A stretch of DNA of 31,922 nt from a virus, in IMG/VR virus record IMGVR_UViG_3300042535_000009, positions 1 to 31,922 of that record; one strand, 5' to 3'. The stretch's first letter is position 1. Each line of letters begins with the position of its first letter. The notes beneath the pieces are model-generated. The model ran no database searches. It saw nothing but the letters and a program-made list of their open reading frames with translations, and was not told the DNA's origin. Below, one piece after another: positions 5,087 to 12,908 of the stretch. The position numbers and the translations under genes were made by a program.

Positions 5087-6439
5087 TTATAATGATATTG
5101 TATATCCTTTTGTTAATATTTTTACTGTTCCCGTTGATGCGGCTCGTGTCCTAACTCTTCCTGATGTATCGGTATTGATATACAATTCAGCATGACCAAC
5201 GCCAAATCCTATATTTGCAACAGATAATTGATATATGCCTGTAGCAGTTGCTGGAGCCAAGTCAGTTGTGTCAGGATCACTAACATAACATAATACATTG
5301 CCAGCACCTATTAAAATAGTAACTACTATGTTGGCTTTCACTTTTACACCTGTCGCAACTGATAACGTTCTTAGAATTGCGCTTGAATTATCAGCCGTAT
5401 CGCTTATATCCTGAATGGGTGTAAGATAATTGACTTCGAGACTATTACCGCCCCTGATCCATTGCGACAAAATAAAGTTAGAACTGCTATTTGTTCTACC
5501 TACTCCAATTTTTCTATAATAAGTCCACCCCGCTGGACGATTTGCCGCTATGATAGAGGTATCAAATCCGTAATCTATAGAACCGTCAGAGTCTTCGCGG
5601 ATGACAAACATGTAATATACTGTATTTGCCGCAACGCTTCCAGAAAACAACCCGCCCGCATCGTCTCCAGCCGCCCATGAAGCATCAATTTGTTTTGTTA
5701 ATGCTGATCCTGTTAGTATTATTGCATTCGTTGAGTCTGTGCATGATCCTGACCCAAATAATATATCGTGGTCTGTATCGGTATCATGTGATATTGCAAA
5801 GCCGTTGATGACTAATAGCGGATAGGTTGCAAGTGCTGAAGGTGCCGCCCATTGAGTTTTTCCATTACCAAGAGTCTGTAGCATATATCCTGACGTTCCG
5901 GCATCATACGGCATAATAGCCTTGTATAATATCAACGCTGAAACTGTTGAACTTGCTACCGTCCATGTGCAAAGACATCTATCAGCATTATAATACATAC
6001 CGCCTTTGAGATACGAAGCGGTAGGAGTTACTGTTTTTGATATATAATATTCACCTTTTCCGATAGTGGTAGCATTTGTATCAAGACAACCCCGACAATA
6101 TAGATACCATGTGCCATCGGATATACTTGGAAAATCAGTAGCCCCGGCATACGTGAAAGTTCGGTCTGACGGCTCAAATATAGCCTCACTTAATAGTGTT
6201 GTCGGAGTATTTCCGGCGATGTACTCATTATTTCCGGTAGCATAATCAGCCGAGATGGTGTAAGTCGCGTCAGTAGCGTATACCATGAAGCGGGTATTTG
6301 CCTTGACAGTCGGGGGATTATTACCGTTTGTTACTATCTCAAAATATTCATGATCGCCGTTAAGCGCGTTAAAGAAGTTGTTTTGTGAATTAGCCCAGCA
6401 ATTGCGATCTGAACCTGCTTTGTGTAGTCTTGTACTCAT
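5087..6439 (-). CDS. Tail fibre / tail-tip structural protein (450 aa)
   Basis: The protein is rich in Thr, Ser, Gly, Ala and Tyr with few Lys, typical of beta-rich fibre proteins. It contains the phrase GYMLQTLGNGKTQWA (about 182-196), a pattern frequent in phage fibres, and beta-sandwich-like repeats afterwards. It is the last structural gene before the lysis cassette, the usual place for a receptor-binding fibre. The start is set by GGAGG in a hairpin directly upstream, so its translation may be controlled. No tail-spike enzyme motif, collagen repeat or chaperone domain is seen. Receptor binding is inferred. Confidence 0.7.
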   Translation of the reverse strand: MSTRLHKAGSDRNCWANSQNNFFNALNGDHEYFEIVTNGNNPPTVKANTRFMVYATDATYTISADYATGNNEYIAGNTPTTLLSEAIFEPSDRTFTYAGATDFPSISDGTWYLYCRGCLDTNATTIGKGEYYISKTVTPTASYLKGGMYYNADRCLCTWTVASSTVSALILYKAIMPYDAGTSGYMLQTLGNGKTQWAAPSALATYPLLVINGFAISHDTDTDHDILFGSGSCTDSTNAIILTGSALTKQIDASWAAGDDAGGLFSGSVAANTVYYMFVIREDSDGSIDYGFDTSIIAANRPAGWTYYRKIGVGRTNSSSNFILSQWIRGGNSLEVNYLTPIQDISDTADNSSAILRTLSVATGVKVKANIVVTILIGAGNVLCYVSDPDTTDLAPATATGIYQLSVANIGFGVGHAELYINTDTSGRVRTRAASTGTVKILTKGYTISL

Positions 6440-6440
6440 G

Positions 6441-6478
6441 TATGCCTCCGATTATCCGAAGGCATAAGAGCCTTACGG
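6441..6478 (-). promoter_or_regulatory. Mutually exclusive hairpins over the fibre ribosome site
   Basis: In minus-strand RNA three arms follow the lipoprotein stop: CCGTAAGGC (6470-6478), GCCTTCGG (6456-6463) and TCGGAGGC (6444-6451). Arm 2 can pair with arm 1 (8 bp, one bulged U) or with arm 3 (8 bp, extending to 11 bp over 6441-6466, loop AUAA). The second form buries GGAGG one base from the fibre AUG. Two G-U pairs exist only in the minus-strand RNA, which supports action on that strand. A moron terminator is the alternative, but there is no U-run. Confidence 0.55.
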
Positions 6479-6479
6479 G

Positions 6480-6761
6480 TTATTTAAATTCTGCCGATAT
6501 GCCGAATTCATTCAAATTAACAATAATATCAATATAATACAATTCAGTATCATGATTATGGTATTGGATATTTAATTTGTTACCTTCAAAAATAATAGTT
6601 TTATCTTCAAAAGCATTCAAAGTTATCCAATCGTCATTTACAATTATATTTTGCAATACATTTGTTTTATTGATAATTTTCAAGTCATGTTCATTTTTTA
6701 CTATCTGTGAACATGAAAATACTAATAAAATTGCTAAAATACTTAAAATAGTCTTAATCAT
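6480..6761 (-). CDS. Predicted lipoprotein, moron-like (93 aa)
   Basis: The N-terminus MIKTILSILAILLVFSC is a lipoprotein signal with Cys17 as the lipidated residue (VFSC lipobox). The mature part is about 76 residues and looks like a small beta domain (LNIQYHNHDTELYYIDIIV). The gene sits between two tail genes, has its own promoter directly upstream, an AGGAG ribosome site and a hairpin after the stop. This is the layout of a moron, a gene expressed on its own, often in a lysogen. Phage lipoproteins can block superinfection or shield a receptor, as known for T5 Llp; an outer-membrane spanin is a weaker alternative. Function inferred. Confidence 0.65.
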   Translation of the reverse strand: MIKTILSILAILLVFSCSQIVKNEHDLKIINKTNVLQNIIVNDDWITLNAFEDKTIIFEGNKLNIQYHNHDTELYYIDIIVNLNEFGISAEFK

Positions 6762-6781
6762 AATTTACGCTCCTATTTTGA

Positions 6782-6810
6782 AGTATAGTGCAATATCTAT
6801 AAAAAATCAA
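6782..6810 (-). promoter_or_regulatory. Promoter for the lipoprotein gene
   Basis: On the minus strand TTGATT (6805-6810) and TATACT (6782-6787) are separated by 17 bases. The start point near 6775 gives a 14-base leader with AGGAG. The -35 box overlaps the stop codon of the upstream tail gene. TTGACC seven bases further upstream is badly spaced. Confidence 0.6.
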
Positions 6811-7526
6811 GGGTCAATTCGCATAATTACACATCTAATTGCATGACCTCCAACAGCAAAACTACCGCCATAATTAATTGAAATTACATCGCCTGATAAA
6901 TAACCGCCAGTCATTAAATCACAATTAAAAATAACGCCTTCGCCGTCATTAGAACCGGATTCTCTCCATTTTTCGTCATTTGGATATGCTCCGCCGGGAG
7001 CAAATTGATTGATACTTAGTGATAATATATGTGTATTGTATTTTGTATAACCTCTTGGTAGTAAAAATTCACAAGGATTATGAGCGCCGTCAAGTAATCC
7101 AGTAATGACAGCCGTTTCATGAGCATATTGAGCAATTAAAACACCGCCTAAAGTGTACATATCATAATCTATATAATGACCCGCTTGACCGGAATGAAAT
7201 TCAATGCAACTTCTTCTATGAGACGTTAAATCAGTAACGACTCTATATTGATTTGTATTCGGTGATCCGACAACTCGTGTTAATGTTACACTACTTGTCG
7301 TATCTCTCAATAATATTGGTCTTGCGCCCGTTAATGCTGAAACGTCAATAATAAAATTAGTATTAAGAAAATATCTTGAAGGAGTTCCTGCCAATATATG
7401 CGGATAAGTTGGACTTGAAGGCACTATAAATGAAAGTTGAGTTCCTCCATAATATGTGCTTTGGAGATGAATATAACAAGGTAAGTCACTATTCCACGGA
7501 TCAACTTCATAGTCGTAAAAAGCCAT
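6807..7526 (-). CDS. Minor tail protein, hypothetical (239 aa)
   Basis: A beta-rich protein with many Gly, Ser, Thr and Tyr residues, starting MAFYDYEVDPWNSDLPCYIH. No known domain is recognised. It lies between the hub protein and the fibre, so it is probably a tail-tip or receptor-binding component. An AGGAG-type site precedes the ATG. The pattern of short strands and His/Tyr-rich loops is compatible with a carbohydrate-binding or trimeric tip domain, but this is a guess from composition. Confidence 0.55.
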   Translation of the reverse strand: MAFYDYEVDPWNSDLPCYIHLQSTYYGGTQLSFIVPSSPTYPHILAGTPSRYFLNTNFIIDVSALTGARPILLRDTTSSVTLTRVVGSPNTNQYRVVTDLTSHRRSCIEFHSGQAGHYIDYDMYTLGGVLIAQYAHETAVITGLLDGAHNPCEFLLPRGYTKYNTHILSLSINQFAPGGAYPNDEKWRESGSNDGEGVIFNCDLMTGGYLSGDVISINYGGSFAVGGHAIRCVIMRIDP

Positions 7527-7535
7527 AATATCTCC

Positions 7536-9176
7536 TTATGCTGTTGTATGCGCTATTGCTTCAAGTTTTGCTATTCTTCTTGAATCATCAAAGGCTTTAT
7601 CATTTGCCTTCGTGTCATACTCATTTAATTTTAATTTTATTGTTTCTTTCTGGTCAAGTTTTACATTACATTGAACTATCGGAGCGGTGTATAATGACCG
7701 ATGAATGCAGAATACTTGCACTCTATCTATATTCACCGTTGCCGAACCAATGACCTGAAAGCCTAACTTACTGAAAGTTGTTACTGGTAATGTTACCTTT
7801 TGATTAACCCATACATTCGGTGTATCAATCGTCATAATTTGTGGATTATCAAATAATGTTTCGCCTATATCGGTATCTATTCCGGCATAACCAATGCCAG
7901 CATAACCCATATTATTACCATAGTTTGTCATATCAAAGGCAATTTGACAAACACTATCGGCGTATATTTGAAATGATATTAACACAGGCGAATATATACG
8001 GATTGCTCTGCCGAATGTATAAGTACATTCATTTGCAAATGTTATCGATCCAGTACCATGTAAGTATGTTGTTGTGTCTATTGTGCAACCTGTCCAAAAT
8101 CCATTATTAACCATATCATCAGAGTCGTCTGTTAATGAATCACAATTCAATAATATCCTATTGATATATTCAGGGTAATCTTGAACTGTTATTCGAGTAC
8201 CTATAATATTTTCAGGATCATATAGTCTTGATAAGTCAAAGTTTTCAACATCAATTGTTTGAGGTATTACAGATGTTTCCGCTATCAGTTGATTGTATGC
8301 AATTTGCAAAGCATCACTATCAGATGATATATATTCTGATATTGTCATCTTTCCGATCTTTGTCCGGACAGTCTTTTCAATAGGTAATATCGGATAAGAG
8401 CCGCCGCCTCCGACAATTCCAAGTGTTGCTACAGTTCCTTCTGTATCACTTGATTTTTTTTGTACTATATATCTGGTATTTTTCAATGATGTATAGTCTG
8501 TTTTTTCTTTGATCTTTGTATACGCCGGATCATCACCATAGAAAAAACTTTGTGAAGTTGTCGTATCCATGTTATATACTGTGAATGTTCTATTTGCTGT
8601 TACTCCCCAGAACTTATCATTCAAGTTTTTGACAAGATCATCAATCATCTTATACGGACTTTCGTATGCTGTATAATCAAGTGTGTATAGTTCCGTGCTA
8701 TCAGTATCAACATAGAATGATATGTAGTTAATTCCAGTGTATGTCTGAACCGATGTTATAATGTCAAGAAAAATAGCGGCGGCAGTCTGATTAGTATATG
8801 ATTTTGTTATCTGCAATTCAGATAATCTTTGTGAAAATGGTATTAGGAGGATTTCGCCGCCTTTCGGGTCTATTGAAATGTCAATCAATGCTGAATATAT
8901 AAGAAGTCCATTGTATCTAACCTCAACATAATCATCGGCATCAAGCGGAAAGTCTATGAATGAAAACTTTATACTTCCAGCACCGCATATTTTCTTATTA
9001 AGTTCAAATGATAATGACTCAATAGGACAATCGTCTTGCGAAAAAAACCAATTAGCAACCTGACCACCGGACTTATTCATTATTCGGATTTGCCATTTGC
9101 CTTGACTTGTAGGCTTATTAAGAAATGAAGTTGATATTAGAGTTTCACCGATGCCTTGCGATCCGATGCTATACAT
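7536..9176 (-). CDS. Tail hub / tail-associated protein with inserted beta domain (546 aa)
   Basis: The N-terminal part (about 1-330) resembles siphovirus hub proteins that follow Dit: it has strands such as DYVEVRYNGLLIYSALIDIS and a domain with a DKFWGVTANRTFTVY segment. Residues about 350-485 look like a carbohydrate-binding-type jelly roll (NGFWTGCTIDTTTYLHGTGS ... RAIRIYSPVLISFQIYADS). The C-terminus (about 515-543) is a charged helix, KANDKAFDDSRRIAKLEAIA, probably a trimer stalk. No peptidase motif is seen. The start overlaps the Dit-like stop by one base (TAATG). The hub forms the tail end through which DNA leaves. Confidence 0.65.
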   Translation of the reverse strand: MYSIGSQGIGETLISTSFLNKPTSQGKWQIRIMNKSGGQVANWFFSQDDCPIESLSFELNKKICGAGSIKFSFIDFPLDADDYVEVRYNGLLIYSALIDISIDPKGGEILLIPFSQRLSELQITKSYTNQTAAAIFLDIITSVQTYTGINYISFYVDTDSTELYTLDYTAYESPYKMIDDLVKNLNDKFWGVTANRTFTVYNMDTTTSQSFFYGDDPAYTKIKEKTDYTSLKNTRYIVQKKSSDTEGTVATLGIVGGGGSYPILPIEKTVRTKIGKMTISEYISSDSDALQIAYNQLIAETSVIPQTIDVENFDLSRLYDPENIIGTRITVQDYPEYINRILLNCDSLTDDSDDMVNNGFWTGCTIDTTTYLHGTGSITFANECTYTFGRAIRIYSPVLISFQIYADSVCQIAFDMTNYGNNMGYAGIGYAGIDTDIGETLFDNPQIMTIDTPNVWVNQKVTLPVTTFSKLGFQVIGSATVNIDRVQVFCIHRSLYTAPIVQCNVKLDQKETIKLKLNEYDTKANDKAFDDSRRIAKLEAIAHTTA

Positions 9177-9976
9177 TAAACAAACCTCTCATAAAATGTT
9201 ACGTTAATGGCAGTACTCCCAAGTCCAGATGTTTTAATATACAAAGTTTGAGTACCTACAGGAAGGCTAAACACCGAACCTCCTGTCAAATAATTTGTCG
9301 TATTAACTGATTGACCTGATATTGTCATAACATTATTTGCGGTATTGTATATTACCGCCTCTGTGGCATTAAAATATGTTGCCGATATTTGAAAACCAAA
9401 TCCGTCATAAAGTTCACATTGAAATAATGTCTCATTCGCCGTTGGCGTGAATGATACTAATACAGGTACTTCAATATCACCAGCATTGACTACCGATAAT
9501 TCGTATGTTGTTGAGTCTGTTATCGTTGCATTATAAGATTTTGCGCTTGCGTTTATGAAATATCCCGACGGCGAAAGTAATTTATACTGTTTTTCTATAA
9601 TTCCACGCTGACAATTAAACTTTTCAGTTCCAAGTTCTGTACAATACACTCTTGTATATTTCGTTATTGGGCTTGTTGCATCACCTTCTTCAATATATAG
9701 ATTGATTGTCTCGGTACTTGCGCGTGTAAACCATTGATTGATTGTCGTCCTCGCTCTGTTCATATATGTAGCGTCTGCATTTCCGGCTTTCAATGGAATT
9801 ATTACAACAAATTCCTTAGGAGAATAGTTACCCCAACCCTTAATCTGTCCACCGTTTGATCCGGCATTTTCAACAACGTTATAATTTCTTTTTGAACTGC
9901 CTAATTGCATTTCTTTTACGTAATTTCCAAGATCGAAGGTATTACTTGCTCTGTCTTTCAGATACCAATAAGCCAT
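9176..9976 (-). CDS. Distal tail protein (Dit-like), 266 aa
   Basis: It follows the tape measure gene directly, as Dit does in siphoviruses. The N-terminus (YLKDRASNTFDLGNYVKEM) and the following beta-rich domain, with a PLKAGNADATYMNRARTTIN segment, fit the phage tail family that forms the hexameric ring joining tube and tip. The C-terminal half (after about 165) looks like a second beta-sandwich, as in evolved Dit proteins that bind sugars. It is linked to its neighbours by TAATG on both sides. Assignment rests on order and general pattern. Confidence 0.65.
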   Translation of the reverse strand: MAYWYLKDRASNTFDLGNYVKEMQLGSSKRNYNVVENAGSNGGQIKGWGNYSPKEFVVIIPLKAGNADATYMNRARTTINQWFTRASTETINLYIEEGDATSPITKYTRVYCTELGTEKFNCQRGIIEKQYKLLSPSGYFINASAKSYNATITDSTTYELSVVNAGDIEVPVLVSFTPTANETLFQCELYDGFGFQISATYFNATEAVIYNTANNVMTISGQSVNTTNYLTGGSVFSLPVGTQTLYIKTSGLGSTAINVTFYERFV

Positions 9977-12159
9977 TATCTACCGCCTTCTTGTATTGCA
10001 ATCCGTTTCAATTGCTCTGCCATATCAATAGGGTCATTAGCATACACATTGACAGTGCCAAAATAATATGTATTTCCCATTCCATTAGGATTTCTTATCG
10101 TGTCAATTAGTTTATTGTAGTCATCGCTTCGGAGTAATGCCTCGCCTTTGTTAGCGTATAGCATTGTATTATCACCAGATGCGTTACCTGTAGGTATTAT
10201 GCCGCCCTGTTCACCGTGAAAAGATTGTCCTGCGATAAGTCCGGTCTGAACTCCCGCCATTGCAAGAGTAGCTGCTGTCATCACCGCCGCAAGCGCAACA
10301 CCCGCGACACCCATCGGAGCAAAAGATGCCCACCATCCCATGACGGAAGTGGCTGCGTTAATCCATACATTAGCAATTTGCCATGTTTTATTTTCTTCAA
10401 ACTGCTTCTTTTTAATATCGGTCTCTTTCTTTTTTGCTTCGGCATTTATCGCCGCTTCTTTTTTCTTGCCTTCATCAAGTATCTGATTACGCGTCATCTG
10501 GTCTTGTTTTTCTTTTATTTGCGCTCGAATATCCGCTTCGTTCTTTTTGCCTTGTTTTGTTTCAAGGCTTCCGGTGAGTGTGTCAATTTCTCTTTGAAGT
10601 CGTTCGTTTTCAGTTTCTTCAACTACCCCCATACGTTCCATCTGTCCGGATACCCACTCATCAATCAAAGCAAGATTATTATCTTTCCAATCTGATACCA
10701 TTCGTAATTGATCGGCATAGTAATTATCCCATGCTTGTTTACCTAAGTCAAGAAATCCTGATACAGTATCAAGAAATAGAGTTCCGAACTTTTGAATATT
10801 TGATGCAACTGATTCAAACTTTTCTTGACCTGACATATTTTCCCATGTCTTATCCGCAATTTCTTTAACTTTTTTTTCTGTCTTTGTATTACTATCAACT
10901 ATAGTATCATTAGTATTTTCAACTGCTGCAACAACTTGCGGAAGTTCTTCATTCGCTTTGTTTTTTATATCTTCAAATGTTTTATTATAAATATTTTTTA
11001 TATTTTCTGCTTGAACTTTTGATTTATCCCCAAAAGTTTTTACTTCGTTAATTGCGGTATCAATCATGTCTTTTGTGTTATCAACAAAATTAGAAGCGAG
11101 ATTTCCAACTGCCGCACCTGTAGATGTTAATTGTGCCTTAACCTGATCCCATGATTTTTTTCCAGAGATAAGATCAAATAATGCTCCAAGTGATTTTCCT
11201 GCTTCAACTATAACTTTTATAAAATCAATAAAAGCAACTGCAATTGTTTTGATAAACTTAATTTGTATCACTACTGCTGCATTTATAAATTGCAATGCAC
11301 CGCCTAATAATTGCCAATGGTCTATTTTTGCCGAGCCCACTAAATCATCCCATGATTTTTTTACTGGCGCAAGATTTTTTTTGAGTTCTCCGAACGCATT
11401 CTTACCCAAATCCTGTATTATCGTTGTTATTGTTTTAAAAGTTGCTCCGATTGTTGCAACGTTATCAGTATTAGAAAGAAAATCATGTATTGAGTTTGCT
11501 CCATCCGTGAATGACTTAACAAGGTCTTTCCCTACGATAGCAACTATATTTCCGACATCTTCATATATGCTACCCTGTGCATTTTCTAATTGCATCAATG
11601 CACCTGTGAATGTATTTGCTTCGCCTTCGGCAATACGAAAACCCCTTGCCATTGCTTCATTTACAATCGCTTGCTTTTGTGTTTCATCTGTAGCCGTCTT
11701 TAATGCTGGTATATATTTTGCCAATGCATCATAATTACCTTGATACGCATTTGCGGTCATCTTCATAGCCATGTTAAGGTCAACGCCAAATGCTTTTGAT
11801 AGTCCAATAGCGTCTTTTGTCGCTTCATTTAATCGGTCTTTTGTTATACCGAGATTGGCTCCGTATTTCATCGCCGCAATTGCCGCATCGTCTTCAACTG
11901 TAGTTACCTTTTGAAGTTCTTCGGCAAACTTAATATGAGCATCAACATTACCGCCGACTGTATCCTTCAATCCCTGTAAGGCAAGTTCTCCAGCTTTGAA
12001 TTCTTCAATACCTTTTGATATAGTTTCTTTAAGAAAATTAGCGGCAATTTTCAAGCCTTCGACGGCAAGATTAGCGGCTATAATAGTTGATGTTACACCC
12101 TTGACAACCCCAGAGGCTTTATCTTTTCCTATTATCTCAAGTTCTACTTTCGTTGACAT
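9976..12159 (-). CDS. Tail tape measure protein (727 aa)
   Basis: The longest gene in the window. It has long helical stretches, an early segment typical of tape measures (KYGANLGITKDRLNEATKDA, about 98-117), a Glu/Lys-rich coiled coil (about 525-590) and a hydrophobic Ala/Gly/Met region near 605-645 that may enter the membrane during DNA ejection. By the usual rule of about 0.15 nm per residue, the tail would be near 110 nm. It overlaps the frameshifted chaperone end by 23 bases. No lysozyme or peptidase domain was seen. Context and composition make the call firm. Confidence 0.88.
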   Translation of the reverse strand: MSTKVELEIIGKDKASGVVKGVTSTIIAANLAVEGLKIAANFLKETISKGIEEFKAGELALQGLKDTVGGNVDAHIKFAEELQKVTTVEDDAAIAAMKYGANLGITKDRLNEATKDAIGLSKAFGVDLNMAMKMTANAYQGNYDALAKYIPALKTATDETQKQAIVNEAMARGFRIAEGEANTFTGALMQLENAQGSIYEDVGNIVAIVGKDLVKSFTDGANSIHDFLSNTDNVATIGATFKTITTIIQDLGKNAFGELKKNLAPVKKSWDDLVGSAKIDHWQLLGGALQFINAAVVIQIKFIKTIAVAFIDFIKVIVEAGKSLGALFDLISGKKSWDQVKAQLTSTGAAVGNLASNFVDNTKDMIDTAINEVKTFGDKSKVQAENIKNIYNKTFEDIKNKANEELPQVVAAVENTNDTIVDSNTKTEKKVKEIADKTWENMSGQEKFESVASNIQKFGTLFLDTVSGFLDLGKQAWDNYYADQLRMVSDWKDNNLALIDEWVSGQMERMGVVEETENERLQREIDTLTGSLETKQGKKNEADIRAQIKEKQDQMTRNQILDEGKKKEAAINAEAKKKETDIKKKQFEENKTWQIANVWINAATSVMGWWASFAPMGVAGVALAAVMTAATLAMAGVQTGLIAGQSFHGEQGGIIPTGNASGDNTMLYANKGEALLRSDDYNKLIDTIRNPNGMGNTYYFGTVNVYANDPIDMAEQLKRIAIQEGGR

Positions 12160-12406
12160 TGCCTTTCCTTATTTCTTCAATAATATGATAATATGTATAT
12201 CGCACATACTCCCATATAGTTATTATTTCTTCATCCTGATCATAGTATCCGCCAGATGTTGGAAGATGAATCCATTGATTCTTATCCTTATCAAGACAAC
12301 TTAACGCCTCACGTACGTAAGCATTCCATTGCAAGTAATTAATATCTGTATCTTGCGGAACGCCATGTATTATACATCTGACGGTATAGTCAATTCCGCC
12401 ATAGTC
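12137..12406 (-). CDS. Frameshifted C-terminal extension of the tail assembly chaperone (gpGT-like part, 89 aa)
   Basis: After a -1 slip on the A-AAA-AAG site, reading continues DYGGIDYTVRCIIHGVPQDT for 89 residues to a stop inside the tape measure start. The joined product is 253 residues (164 + 89). Only weak internal starts exist in this frame (a TTG in front of QWNAYVREAL), and there is no good ribosome site, which supports access by frameshifting. In lambda and many siphoviruses the longer GT-type product binds the tape measure and tube protein during tail assembly. The sequence shows the slippery site; the product itself is predicted. Confidence 0.75.
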   Translation of the reverse strand, partial: DYGGIDYTVRCIIHGVPQDTDINYLQWNAYVREALSCLDKDKNQWIHLPTSGGYYDQDEEIITIWEYVRYTYYHIIEEIRKGNVNESRT

Positions 12407-12897
12407 TTTTTTTTTAAGACAAAACTTTCAGAAAATAACCGGATTTCCTTAACTATGAACTTAATCAATTCGTCATTACCGTATTCATTCCAAAACTCAT
12501 AATTATTGACCGGAATTGTTATTCCGTCTTTTGTGAAATTATGATTGGCAGGGTTGATACACTCTTCAATAACCATTTTTTCAACCTCTGCACCAAAGTC
12601 TGATATTTTTTCCTGCTCTGTCAAATCAAACTTAACATCAATCATAATGGCGGCAATTTCTATATTATCCATCTTGTCAAAATCGTCAAGCGATTTGCCG
12701 CCCTGTGTAAGTTTCTTAATAAGTTCTTTTCCTGCCGGATTATTCATTGACGCCATTGTCATCATATATACTTTACGCTTCAATTTCAAATCCATTTTCT
12801 TGATATAAATAAATACTTCCGTATCATCTAAATCAAAAAATTGCGAAATTATAAGTTTTTTTTCGTTTTTTTCTTTCATTTTTCCAATTTCTGGCAT
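12370..12897 (-). CDS. Tail assembly chaperone, zero-frame product (gpG-like, 175 aa)
   Basis: It lies between the tube and tape measure genes, where the G/GT chaperones always sit. It is helical and acidic, with KKMDLKLKRKVYMMTMASM and two KLTQGGKSLDDFDKM-type stretches. AAGAAGGGG lies close before the ATG. Near the end, codons 161-164 read TTA AAA AAA AAG, giving an in-frame slippery heptamer; only 11 codons separate it from the zero-frame stop. The short form is probably the main product and the -1 form a minority, in the ratio needed for tail assembly. Confidence 0.8.
   Translation of the reverse strand: MPEIGKMKEKNEKKLIISQFFDLDDTEVFIYIKKMDLKLKRKVYMMTMASMNNPAGKELIKKLTQGGKSLDDFDKMDNIEIAAIMIDVKFDLTEQEKISDFGAEVEKMVIEECINPANHNFTKDGITIPVNNYEFWNEYGNDELIKFIVKEIRLFSESFVLKKKTMAELTIPSDV
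12406..12412 (-). promoter_or_regulatory. Programmed -1 frameshift site
   Basis: The heptamer A AAA AAG is in the correct zero-frame phase within a run of nine A followed by G. Five bases downstream GGCGG can pair with CCGTC (five pairs, one G-U), a possible stimulatory stem. The -1 frame opens at once into 89 codons. Confidence 0.8.
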
Positions 12898-12908
12898 AAA
12901 ACCCCTTC

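Noticed and set aside
10216-11734. Long plus-strand frames opposite the tape measure and other structural genes
   Set aside because: Basic, Cys/Phe/Ser-rich translations without ribosome sites; they mirror the codon bias of the genes on the other strand.
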